In this document: piece by piece, positions 17,640-25,515 of the stretch
Position numbering within the stretch: the first letter of the stretch is position 1
Layout: each line of letters opens with the position of its first letter
NCBI RefSeq assembly: GCF_003545715.1
Contig: NZ_QVNU01000002.1
Coordinates: forward strand, 124,001 to 188,000
Reading direction: 5' to 3'
Length of the DNA: 64,000 nt
DNA from: Taibaiella koreensis
GTDB lineage: Bacteria > Bacteroidota > Bacteroidia > Chitinophagales > Chitinophagaceae
Program-made: the position numbers and the translations under genes
Notes under the pieces: model-generated
Databases searched by the model: none
Seen by the model: only the letters and a program-made list of their open reading frames with translations
What the model was told of the DNA's origin: nothing

Positions 17640-17771
17640 CTATCCCGATATAGGAAACATGAGTCAAATTCGTCTTGATAACGGTGGCTGAGCCCGTCGA
17701 AGCACCATCTATAGCTGTCCTTTCGACGTGCTCAAGGACCGGAGATTATTTTGTTTCCTATATGGGGATAG
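17640..17771. repeat. 132-bp MITE/REP-like element with nested inverted repeats
   Basis: The ends CTATCCCGATATAGGAAAC (17640-17658) and GTTTCCTATATGGGGATAG (17753-17771) are inverted copies matching at 18 of 19 positions. Inside lies a second inverted pair, TGAGCCCGTCGAAG and CTTTCGACGTGCTCA, of the kind seen in REP/BIME elements. It carries no ORF of its own and abuts the stop codon of the precursor peptide. A related arm (TTTCCTATAT, then GATAGTC) occurs at 53841-53860. Confidence 0.6.
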
Positions 17772-17775
17772 TCCG

Positions 17776-17964
17776 TTAACATTTTTCGGAAACGCAGTCC
17801 TTCGTTTGCGGACCACAGGGTATAATGGTGCAATGGCTGCTGCCGACACAACCGGGATCGGCAGTAGCGCCACCCTGTATGGCTTGTTGGCGGTTTTGAT
17901 CCAGTGTAGCGATCATGTCCTTGTTCAAAAGGAGTTTTTTTCCGAGCGAGATCTTCTTTTTCAT
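17776..17964 (-). CDS. Lanthipeptide-type RiPP precursor peptide (peptide 1)
   Basis: 62 residues. The leader has the Bacteroidota pattern 'MKKKISLGKKLLLNKDMIATL', broken by 'QQAIQGG', and the GG at 31-32 is the probable cleavage site. The 30-residue core has five Cys and several Thr/Ser ('CVGSSHCTIIPCGPQTKDC...C'), suitable for thioether or disulfide crosslinks. This leader type is annotated as class I lanthipeptide or 'natural product precursor' in Bacteroidota. No LanB/LanC-like enzyme, radical SAM or exporter is encoded in the window. It has its own promoter, a palindrome and a terminator. Confidence 0.75.
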   Translation of the reverse strand: MKKKISLGKKLLLNKDMIATLDQNRQQAIQGGATADPGCVGSSHCTIIPCGPQTKDCVSEKC

Positions 17965-17988
17965 CAGTGTTTGATTGTTACATGCGTA

Positions 17989-18007
17989 AAGAGATAAATT
18001 ATCTCTT
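17989..18007. promoter_or_regulatory. 19-bp perfect palindrome at the peptide 1 start site
   Basis: AAGAGATAA-A-TTATCTCTT begins directly after the -7 element of the minus-strand promoter, where RNA polymerase would open or leave. It is placed like a repressor operator, or could form a 5' RNA hairpin. Confidence 0.55.
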
Positions 18008-18038
18008 CAAAAGTAACTGTGCTATCTGTTCATACCAA
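18008..18038 (-). promoter_or_regulatory. Promoter of peptide 1
   Basis: On the minus strand TTG (18038-18036), 20 bp, then TACTTTTG (18015-18008), an exact TAnnTTTG. The start codon lies 43 bp downstream. Confidence 0.7.
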
Positions 18039-18061
18039 TCCCACCTTAACGGTAATTATTA

Positions 18062-18517
18062 CTACCGTCTTTCCCTGAAAAAATCTTTCATCAATTGCGC
18101 GCATTCATCGGCCAGCACGCCCCAGCTCAACTGTGTTTTGGGATGAAAGACATGCTGCGGCTCCTGTTCCGCATTTTCCTTTACATAGCGGCGATAGCCG
18201 TTCTTATCGTCGCGCGCACCGTAGACAATGCGCCCTATTTTGCTCCAGTGGAGCGCACCACAGCACATGAGGCAGGGCTCTACCGTAACATAGAGCGTGC
18301 CATCGGGCAGGTACTTGCTACCCAGCTCACTGAAGGCGGCAGTAAGCGCGATCATCTCGGCATGGGCCGTACAGTCGTTCAACAGCTCGACCTGGTTATG
18401 TCCCCGGGCGATCACCCGGTCGTTCCATACCACTACGGCGCCTACTGGCACTTCGCCTATATCATAGGCCTTTTGCGCTTCCCGCAGCGCCAGCTTCATA
18501 TAGTGTTCGTCGGTCAT
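18062..18517 (-). CDS. tadA: tRNA-specific adenosine deaminase
   Basis: 151 residues, normal for TadA. It deaminates A34 of tRNA to inosine in the cytosol so that the anticodon reads more than one codon. The zinc and catalytic residues are present: His52 and Glu54 in 'AHAEMIAL', Cys82 and Cys85 in 'EPCLMCCGAL'. 'GEVPVGAVVV' and 'LNDCTAHAE' are typical of TadA rather than cytidine or guanine deaminases. It lies downstream of yidC on the same strand, separated by a strong terminator at 18536. Confidence 0.93.
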   Translation of the reverse strand: MTDEHYMKLALREAQKAYDIGEVPVGAVVVWNDRVIARGHNQVELLNDCTAHAEMIALTAAFSELGSKYLPDGTLYVTVEPCLMCCGALHWSKIGRIVYGARDDKNGYRRYVKENAEQEPQHVFHPKTQLSWGVLADECAQLMKDFFRERR

Positions 18518-18535
18518 CGTTGCTTCCGGAAAAAG

Positions 18536-18560
18536 AAAGGCCGGCAGCGGGCCGGCCTTT
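18536..18560 (-). terminator. Intrinsic terminator of yidC
   Basis: A perfect 10-bp stem AAAGGCCGGC / GCCGGCCTTT lies between yidC and tadA. On the minus strand it runs into CTTTTT. Confidence 0.85.
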
Positions 18561-18576
18561 CGTTAGGAATAGATTC

Positions 18577-20403
18577 TTATTTCTTTTGCTTCAGCCGCTG
18601 GGTCTGTGCCTTCTGCATTTCTTCCAGGCGCTGCTGCCATTTCGAAGTACCGGCAGGCTTATTACGGTTTTCCTGTATTTTCTTATGGATCTTCTCCTCG
18701 TTGATCACAAACTTCTGGATGATGAACTGCTGCAGGATGCTGACCAGGTTGGAGAAAGTATAGTAGAATGTAAGTCCCGATGCCATGCTGTTGAACCAGC
18801 CCAGGAACAGGATGGGCATGATATAGGGCATATACTTCAGCATTTGCGCATTGGCATCGCTGGCACCTGGCGCACCGGCCGTCATGTTCTTATTGTAAAT
18901 GGCCAGGAACAGGCTGGAGGCTGTCATCAGCAGGGTAAACAAGCTCACGTGATCGCCATACCAGGGAATGTTAAAGCCCAGGTTCAGGATGGAATCGTAG
19001 GTGGAAAGGTCGTTGGACCACAGGAAATGCGATTGCCGCAGCTGGATCGCCGTGGGAATAAAATAGTAAACGGCCAGCAGGAAGGGCATTTGCAGCACCA
19101 TGGGCAGACAGCCGCCCAGCGGGTTCACACCGGCAGTGCGATAAAGCTTCATCTGCTCCATACCCATTTGCTGCTGGTTATCGCCATACTTGGCCCGCAA
19201 TTGGTCCAGCTCCGGCTTCAGCACCCGCATCTTGGCCGACGACAGGTAGCTCTTATAGGTAAAGAAAGAAGTAAGCAGCCGTATGATGAGGGTAAGGCAG
19301 ATAATGATGAGGCCAAAGCTGCTGATAAAGCGGCTCAGAATGTCAAAGATGGGAATGATCATCCATTTGCTGATGTATTTCACGAAGAAGAAGATACCAA
19401 AGCCTAGGGGGATCATCTCTTCCATATCGATCTTATACGACTTCAGCACTTTGTAATCATTAGGCCCCATATACCAGCGAAATCCGAAAGAGAAGTCGTT
19501 GGAGGCTTTTACCGGGATGGTAAATGCACTGGCATTGGTGGCTACGATGTTGGAATCGGCCGGCTCCTTGCCGTCGAAGCTCCCGGTCTTAAAGCCCTCG
19601 TCGGCGATAAGCACCGAACTGAAGAAGTGGCTGCGTACCGCCATCCATTGCACCGGCTGATCGAGGCTCTTGCTGGGAGTACGGGATACGGTGAAATAGT
19701 CGTGCTCACCGTCCTTCATGCGATAATGCACCTGCAGGTTCAGCCGCTCGTTCTTCATGTCCTTTTCGGTATGCAGCATTTCGGTATGCCAGCTTACCGA
19801 GATGTTCTGTATGCCCGCCAGGTCTTGCTGCAGCCCGATCAGGCGCAGGTTGGCGGTCATCATATAACCTTTGGCGGGCAGCGCATAATCCAGCACAATG
19901 CTTTGACCAGCAGCTACGGTAGCTGTCATCCGCAATTGCTTACCACCATCCGGCAAGGTAGTGACCTGCGGTGTAAAATAAAGCTGATCGGAGATGAGGG
20001 TCTTTCCGTTGACCGGAATACTGAAGGAGAGCTTATTTCCTTTATTGCCTTTGAAAATGGACAGCAAGGCGCCGTTGTATGTTTTGAAGCTATCCAGGCT
20101 AGCTTCCACCGGGTAACCGCCCTTAGTGCTGAACTGCAGGCTCAGGTCGCCGTTGGACAAAGTAACCAGCGATTCGCTACCCCTGAAAGCAGCCGGCAGG
20201 GTGCTGTCGCCGATGCGGGATGCACTGTCGGCTACTGCAGCCTGGGCCGGCACCGGGGTTACCGGCTTACGATTGGCCGCCATCGCTACCGAGTCGGCAT
20301 GTTTTTGTTCGAGGTATAATTTCTGCTCGTGGTTGTTCCAGAAGATGTAACCGGCTCCCAGGACGACCAATAACACAAACCCTATAATTGAATTACGATC
20401 CAT
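18577..20403 (-). CDS. yidC: Membrane protein insertase YidC
   Basis: 608 residues. An N-terminal membrane helix (about 5-20) is followed by a large periplasmic beta domain (about 65-350), then the conserved core of about five helices. The core shows 'YKSYLSSAKMRVLKPELDQLRAKYGDN', 'GCLPMVLQMPFLLAVYYFI' and 'GLTFYYTFSNLVSILQQFII'. The C-terminus is basic ('QKAQTQRLKQKK'), as expected for ribosome contact. It inserts and folds inner-membrane proteins alone or with SecYEG. Length and domain order are normal for Gram-negative YidC. Confidence 0.96.
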   Translation of the reverse strand: MDRNSIIGFVLLVVLGAGYIFWNNHEQKLYLEQKHADSVAMAANRKPVTPVPAQAAVADSASRIGDSTLPAAFRGSESLVTLSNGDLSLQFSTKGGYPVEASLDSFKTYNGALLSIFKGNKGNKLSFSIPVNGKTLISDQLYFTPQVTTLPDGGKQLRMTATVAAGQSIVLDYALPAKGYMMTANLRLIGLQQDLAGIQNISVSWHTEMLHTEKDMKNERLNLQVHYRMKDGEHDYFTVSRTPSKSLDQPVQWMAVRSHFFSSVLIADEGFKTGSFDGKEPADSNIVATNASAFTIPVKASNDFSFGFRWYMGPNDYKVLKSYKIDMEEMIPLGFGIFFFVKYISKWMIIPIFDILSRFISSFGLIIICLTLIIRLLTSFFTYKSYLSSAKMRVLKPELDQLRAKYGDNQQQMGMEQMKLYRTAGVNPLGGCLPMVLQMPFLLAVYYFIPTAIQLRQSHFLWSNDLSTYDSILNLGFNIPWYGDHVSLFTLLMTASSLFLAIYNKNMTAGAPGASDANAQMLKYMPYIMPILFLGWFNSMASGLTFYYTFSNLVSILQQFIIQKFVINEEKIHKKIQENRNKPAGTSKWQQRLEEMQKAQTQRLKQKK

Positions 20404-20660
20404 GAAATATTTTACTGAAAATTTGTGCGCAAAGGTAGGTAATATTCATCAGGCATATTGTATTTTTCGGTGACCGGCAGGCACATAGAGGCGGACGCTG
20501 CTTATGACCCGGCAAAAAATACCCCATATTGTTTGCAATCATGGTTTTGTCAACCTAAAAGAAGCTTGCAAGGGTTTACATTTTTTGCGTGTGTCGGCAA
20601 TACCCCGTGCATATATCAAATCGACGTAGTACCTTTGACGCCGCAACCAAAATAAAATTA

Positions 20661-21656
20661 ATGGGAAAGATTCATGCAGCCATTACAGCTGTGGGAGGCT
20701 ATGTGCCGGAGTACATTTTAACCAACCAGGAATTAGAATCTATTGTGGACACCTCCGACGAGTGGATCACCGCCCGTACCGGAATCAAAGAGCGCCGTAT
20801 TCTTAAAGGCGAAGGACTGGGTACTTCCTACATGGCCAGCGAAGCCGTAAAAGACCTGTTGCAAAAGAAAAATATTGATCCTGCTTCTATCGACCTGCTG
20901 ATTTGCGCGACAACAACTCCCGACATGCAATTTCCGGCTACGGCCAACCTCGTAGCAGCCAATTGCGGACTGACCAATTCTTTCAGCTACGATATCAGCG
21001 CTGCCTGCAGCGGCTTTCTCTATGCCGTTAATACCGGCGCTCAATTTATCGAAAGCGGAAAACACAAAAGGGTAATTGTGGTGGGCGCCGACAAGATGAG
21101 CTCTATCGTCGATTACCAGGACCGTTCTACCTGTATCATTTTTGGCGACGGCGCGGGCGCCATATTGCTGGAACCCAATGAAGAAGATTACGGTGTGCTG
21201 GACGCGATACTGAAAAGCGACGGTAACGGCTGGGTGCACCTGCATCAAAAGGCTGGCGGCTCGGCAAAGCCGGCCAGCATTGAGACCGTTACCGCGCGTG
21301 AGCATTTCATATACCAGGAAGGACAAACCGTATTCAAATTTGCGGTAAAAAACATGGCAGATGTATCGGCGCAGATCATGGAACGCAACGGCCTTACCGG
21401 CGACGACATTGCCTGGCTGGTACCCCACCAGGCCAACCTGCGTATCATCAGCGCAACCGCCGACAGGATGAACCTGCCTTCGGAAAAGGTAATGCTGAAC
21501 ATACAGCGCTACGGCAATACCACCAGCGGCACCATTCCCCTGTGCCTGTGGGAATGGGAAAGCCAGCTCAAAAAGGGCGACAACCTGATTCTGGCGGCCT
21601 TTGGTGGCGGTTTCACCTGGGGCGCAACCTATATCAAATGGGCCTATAACAGCTAA
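20661..21656 (+). CDS. fabH: 3-oxoacyl-ACP synthase III
   Basis: 331 residues from ATG 20661. An upstream start at 20589 adds 24 residues of no family character. It condenses an acyl-CoA primer with malonyl-ACP to begin fatty acid synthesis. The triad is Cys116 in 'ISAACSGFL', His256 in 'PHQANLRI' and Asn286 in '[10 protein letters not shown]'. '[16 protein letters not shown]' near residue 35 is diagnostic. It is transcribed alone, divergent from yidC, with a clear terminator at 21677. Whether it is the housekeeping copy or one of several paralogues cannot be told here. Confidence 0.94.
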   Translation: MGKIHAAITAVGGYVPEYILTNQELESIVDTSDEWITARTGIKERRILKGEGLGTSYMASEAVKDLLQKKNIDPASIDLLICATTTPDMQFPATANLVAANCGLTNSFSYDISAACSGFLYAVNTGAQFIESGKHKRVIVVGADKMSSIVDYQDRSTCIIFGDGAGAILLEPNEEDYGVLDAILKSDGNGWVHLHQKAGGSAKPASIETVTAREHFIYQEGQTVFKFAVKNMADVSAQIMERNGLTGDDIAWLVPHQANLRIISATADRMNLPSEKVMLNIQRYGNTTSGTIPLCLWEWESQLKKGDNLILAAFGGGFTWGATYIKWAYNS

Positions 21657-21676
21657 AAGTATCTAAATGTATACCT

Positions 21677-21709
21677 AAAAGCGGCATTGATCAGATCAGT
21701 GCCGCTTTT
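21677..21709 (+). terminator. Intrinsic terminator of fabH
   Basis: A perfect 10-bp stem AAAAGCGGCA / TGCCGCTTTT is separated by a GATC-rich loop. Confidence 0.85.
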
Positions 21710-21765
21710 GATTTGTAAGGACTAAAGTCTTGACGATTTGTAAGGACTAAAGTCTTGACGATTTG
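21710..21765. repeat. 25-bp tandem direct repeat with internal dyad
   Basis: Two identical 25-bp units start at 21710 and 21735, and six bases of a third follow at 21760. Each contains GACTAAAGTC, a short inverted repeat. It lies between the fabH terminator and the start of an unknown gene at 21812, where its promoter should be. Confidence 0.75.
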
Positions 21766-21811
21766 TGCCAAAATGAATAATTTAGATGGACAATGTCAAC
21801 CCTGATTTATT

Positions 21812-23023
21812 ATGGTCTCAGAACAGTTCAAGGCGGATCTCTTCAGTAGATATGTCTCCGCCTGTGAAGAATTAAGCCGCGTTAATGAAAAAAATCGTCT
21901 GGCGGTAAGGAAGGTATACGCCGAAACAGCAAAATATGATGTCGAAAAATATGAATCCGGCCTTATCCCACCGGGAGGGCGCATTTGGGAAAGCCCACCT
22001 GTGAGCGATTCCTATATCTATGGCCTGGATACCTCCGGGAGGCCTTGCTATAGCTATTCGGAACATTCCTGGAATAAACGTTATTGGGAAGGATACTACG
22101 ACTTCACCGATGACTTGATTGAGTACGTGGAATACGATCTGGCCTCAGGAAAGCCTGTAATGTTGGAACGTTTGTTTCTGAAGAATGGGCAAAAAACGGG
22201 TTTCCAGTCGCTGGCTTTGAACGGAAAAGGGTTGAGTAAGTTTTATGCTGGCCTGAGCAACCAGGAGACAGCAGATAGGTTACAAGCCAATCCTAATGAA
22301 TTTCTTTGTCGTATCGAACAATACCGATATGAGGAAGGTCGCATTGCCGAAGCAGACTGCTGGTCTTCCTTTCCCGGCCTGGGGCCTCAAACCTACAAGA
22401 AAAAATATATTTACGATGATTCCGGTGTGCTGGAGGAAATCCGGGAAATTTTTCCTGATGCCGCAGAACGGTATGCTTATGTTAAAGCGCCCGATCATCT
22501 GTCCCTGGAATCACTTGCCGATCGGCTTGCTGCGGAAATCGCTTCCACTGTCGCCGATGCGCTTCAGTCCCATTGCTTCGCGTCCCCCCTCGCATTCATA
22601 CAGTTGGGTTACCAGGAGATCGGGGACTATCGTCCTTATGTCACTGTTGTAACCCTTGAGGAGCAGGAGGAGACTCTAAGGAACTCGTCAAAGGAAGATC
22701 TGTTGATAAATCTCTTCATCAGCCCGGAGAACGTACATGTCCCGGTTGCAGAAGAGACTTATGAACGGCTGTATACGGCATTTATGAATAAGGTAGAAGA
22801 AGAGGAGCATTACGAGCTGGCTACTGCTATGATCCGCAAAGTTGCGCATTGGCTTACTACCGAGAAGTTATGGGGCAAAGTAGCGGTTGTTCCTGACTTC
22901 ATCGCCTATGCTGTTGACTGGAGCATGACTCCGGACGATGAAGAACTCTCTATATTGATGAAGGATTGCGGCATGTCTGCTGCCGCTTTAAAAAAATGGC
23001 AGGCATTGGGCGTCTTGTCCTAA
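21812..23023 (+). CDS. Protein of unknown function, cytosolic
   Basis: 403 residues with no signal peptide, membrane helix or motif I can assign. The N-terminal 60 residues are charged and helical. The middle is rich in Tyr, Trp and acidic residues ('YIYGLDTSGRPCYSYSEHSW', 'YYDFTDDLIEYVEYDL', 'YRYEEGRIAEADCW'), reminiscent of YD-type or immunity-like antiparallel sheets. The C-terminal half is alpha-helical and acidic. A repeat array lies just upstream, and it ends convergent with the S9 peptidase gene. Codon use resembles the neighbours, so it does not look recently acquired. Confidence 0.75.
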   Translation: MVSEQFKADLFSRYVSACEELSRVNEKNRLAVRKVYAETAKYDVEKYESGLIPPGGRIWESPPVSDSYIYGLDTSGRPCYSYSEHSWNKRYWEGYYDFTDDLIEYVEYDLASGKPVMLERLFLKNGQKTGFQSLALNGKGLSKFYAGLSNQETADRLQANPNEFLCRIEQYRYEEGRIAEADCWSSFPGLGPQTYKKKYIYDDSGVLEEIREIFPDAAERYAYVKAPDHLSLESLADRLAAEIASTVADALQSHCFASPLAFIQLGYQEIGDYRPYVTVVTLEEQEETLRNSSKEDLLINLFISPENVHVPVAEETYERLYTAFMNKVEEEEHYELATAMIRKVAHWLTTEKLWGKVAVVPDFIAYAVDWSMTPDDEELSILMKDCGMSAAALKKWQALGVLS

Positions 23024-23075
23024 GCGGGCACGATCGGCGACATGTTAGCGTAACCGCGTTGACTCCAGGTTACAC

Positions 23076-23108
23076 AACAGTAGCCATTCTTTCGGAATGG
23101 CTACTGTT
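23076..23108. terminator. Bidirectional intrinsic terminator
   Basis: A perfect 14-bp stem AACAGTAGCCATTC / GAATGGCTACTGTT encloses TTTCG between two convergent genes. The T run is weak on both sides. Confidence 0.7.
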
Positions 23109-23166
23109 ACTGTGCTACCAGCGATCTCATGACACCGCACCCCTACACAGGTCATGCGAAATCATC

Positions 23167-25323
23167 TTATTGTTTTTCTATAATCCCTTCCAGTGCGCAA
23201 TAAAAAGCATACCGCAGGGCAACATCCTTCAGGTAATCGAAGCGGCCGCTGGCGCCGCCATGGCCAAAGTCCATATTGGTCTTGAGCATAATCACGTGCT
23301 TACCGGTATTGTTGACGCGGAGCTTGGCTACCCATTTGGCCGGCTCGAAATACTGGACCTGGCTGTCGTGCAGTCCCGTAGTGACCAGCAGGTTGGGGTA
23401 ATCCCGGCGCGTTACATTATCCACCGGTGAATAGCTTTTCATATAATCGTAGGCTGCCTTGTCTTTCGGGTTGCCCCATTCGTCAAATTCATTAGTGGTC
23501 AGGGGAATGCTCTCATCCAGCATGGTAGTCACCACATCGACAAAGGGCACATCGGCGACAACGCCATTGAACAGGTCGGGGCGCATATTGACCACCGAAC
23601 CCATCAGCAGGCCGCCGGCACTGCCACCATTGGCATACAAATGTTCTTTAGCAGTATAGCCTTGCGCGATCAGGTATTCGGCGCAATCAATAAAGTCGGT
23701 GAAGGTATTTATCTTCTTCATCAACTTCCCATCTTCGTACCATTGCCGTCCCATTTCCTGGCCGCCCCTGACGTGGGCTATAGCATAGGCAAAGCCCCGG
23801 TCGAGCAGGCTGAGACGGCCGCTGTTGAAGGTGGCGTCCTCGCTGTTGCCATAGCTGCCGTAGCCGTACAGGAGCAAAGGTTGGCTGCCGTCTTTTTTAA
23901 ATCCTTTTTTATACACGATAGAGATAGGGACTTTGGTTCCGTCTTTAGCGGTAGCCATCAGGCGCTCGGTCACATATTGTGTTTTATCGTAGCCTCCTAC
24001 AACTTCCTGTTGTTTCAACAATTTCTTTTGCCGGGTATTCATGTCATAGTCAAAAGTGCTGCTGGGCGTAGTTAAAGAAGTATAGCCATAGCGCAACACT
24101 TCGCTGTTGTATTCAGGGTTTGCGCTGGCATAGGCGGTATAGGCAGGCTCGCCAAAATCCAGGTAGTGGCTGTCGTTGTTCTTCAGGTTGCGGATATTAA
24201 GCTGTGCCAGGCCGCCTTTTCGCTCGCTGATGACCAGGAAATTCCGGAAAGGCTCCACGTCTTCCAGCAACACATCTTTCCGGTGAGGGATCAGCTCCTT
24301 CCAATGACTTACATCGGTCTGATCGAGAGAAGTTTCCATCAACCTGAAGTTCTGCGCGTCTTTATTGGTCCTTACCAGGAATCGGTCGCCCTGGTGGCTC
24401 ACATCATACAATACATCTTTCATCCTGGGTGCAAATACTTTAAATACCGGCCGGGGTGCATCCGCTTCGGCATAGCGTACTTCAGACGAGATCGTCGCCT
24501 CCGAAGTAATGAAGATATACCGCTCCGATTTGCTTTTGTCCACATTGATATAATTGCTCTTGTCCTTTTCTTCATATACCAGCTCGTCGGGCGCCGTGTT
24601 GCCCAGTGTATGCCGCATGATCTTTTCAGACAGCAGCGTTACCGGGTGCTTGGCCACGTAGTAAATGGTGCGGTTGTCATTGGCCCATACCCCGTAACCC
24701 TCGGTGTTGGGTATCACGTCGGTGTACAGCGCTCCCGTCTCAAGGTTTTTTACATGCAAGGTATATTGCCGCCGGCTTACCGTATCTACACCATACAGCA
24801 GCAGCTTATTATCGGGGCTTACCGCAGTGCCGCCTATCGCGTAGTAGGCATGGCCTTTGGCCAGCTCGTTCACATTGAGCAATATTTCCTCGGGGGCATC
24901 CATGGCGCCTTTTTTCCGGCAGGCGATATAATACTGCTGGCCTTCTTCAAAGCGGGTATAGTAGAAGTAGCCATTCTTGAATACAGGAACGCTCTCGTCT
25001 TTTTCCTTGATCCGCCCTTTCATTTCATTAAAGAGCTTTTCCTGGAAATCCCTGGTACCGGCCATCATGGTATCGGTATAGGCATTTTCTCCTTTCAGAT
25101 AATCTACGACTTTGGTACTATCGGGGCCTTTAAAAAAATAGTCGCCCATCCAGTAATAATCATCGATACGCTTGTCGCCAAACATACCAACGTCTTTGGG
25201 TTTCTTTTCGGCTACAGGTGGCTGGACCGAAGGCCATTGATAAGGTTCTTTATGCACAGCTGTGGTATTTTGACAGGATGAAAAAAACAACGCCGCAGCG
25301 CCGGCCAGGATTAGAGCTCTCAT
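23167..25323 (-). CDS. S9 family prolyl oligopeptidase, lipoprotein
   Basis: 718 residues from ATG 25323 (MRALILAGAA), where a lipobox 'LFFSSCQN' gives a lipid-anchored envelope protein; a start at 25365 would bury it. The N-terminal seven-bladed propeller (about 75-440) caps a C-terminal alpha/beta hydrolase. The catalytic residues fit: Ser568 in 'GGSAGGLL', Asp653 in 'GLHDSQV', His688 in 'DFGHGG'. The segment 'HVRGGQEMGRQWYEDGK' and the overall order are those of oligopeptidase B/PtrB-like enzymes, which cleave short peptides after basic residues. It probably degrades peptides in the periplasm. Single gene. Confidence 0.9.
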   Translation of the reverse strand: MRALILAGAAALFFSSCQNTTAVHKEPYQWPSVQPPVAEKKPKDVGMFGDKRIDDYYWMGDYFFKGPDSTKVVDYLKGENAYTDTMMAGTRDFQEKLFNEMKGRIKEKDESVPVFKNGYFYYTRFEEGQQYYIACRKKGAMDAPEEILLNVNELAKGHAYYAIGGTAVSPDNKLLLYGVDTVSRRQYTLHVKNLETGALYTDVIPNTEGYGVWANDNRTIYYVAKHPVTLLSEKIMRHTLGNTAPDELVYEEKDKSNYINVDKSKSERYIFITSEATISSEVRYAEADAPRPVFKVFAPRMKDVLYDVSHQGDRFLVRTNKDAQNFRLMETSLDQTDVSHWKELIPHRKDVLLEDVEPFRNFLVISERKGGLAQLNIRNLKNNDSHYLDFGEPAYTAYASANPEYNSEVLRYGYTSLTTPSSTFDYDMNTRQKKLLKQQEVVGGYDKTQYVTERLMATAKDGTKVPISIVYKKGFKKDGSQPLLLYGYGSYGNSEDATFNSGRLSLLDRGFAYAIAHVRGGQEMGRQWYEDGKLMKKINTFTDFIDCAEYLIAQGYTAKEHLYANGGSAGGLLMGSVVNMRPDLFNGVVADVPFVDVVTTMLDESIPLTTNEFDEWGNPKDKAAYDYMKSYSPVDNVTRRDYPNLLVTTGLHDSQVQYFEPAKWVAKLRVNNTGKHVIMLKTNMDFGHGGASGRFDYLKDVALRYAFYCALEGIIEKQ

Positions 25324-25456
25324 AGTTGTGGTTTGAAAGTGATAACGGCATGATGATACAGACAATGAGGTTAAAACTGAAAATTAGATAAACAACATGA
25401 GAAAGGCGGGTACCATTAGGGGGAAAATCAGGGGGAATTTATATGCCGGAAGGCTT

Positions 25457-25501
25457 CATAGCAACAAGCTCGCCCTTCGAAGGGGCGGGCTTGTTGCTAT
25501 G
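25457..25501. terminator. Long hairpin downstream of sufD
   Basis: The 13-base arms CATAGCAACAAGC and GCTTGTTGCTATG continue into a GC-rich inner stem with a TTCGAA centre. It lies just past the sufD stop at 25516, at the end of the suf operon. Confidence 0.75.
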
Positions 25502-25515
25502 CTATAATGATCACA

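Noticed and set aside
20513-20523. Minus-strand GGGGTA near 20518 as a fourth ECF site
   Set aside because: The sequence 13 bp further on is not KTGTCYTA, and there is no gene start at the right distance.
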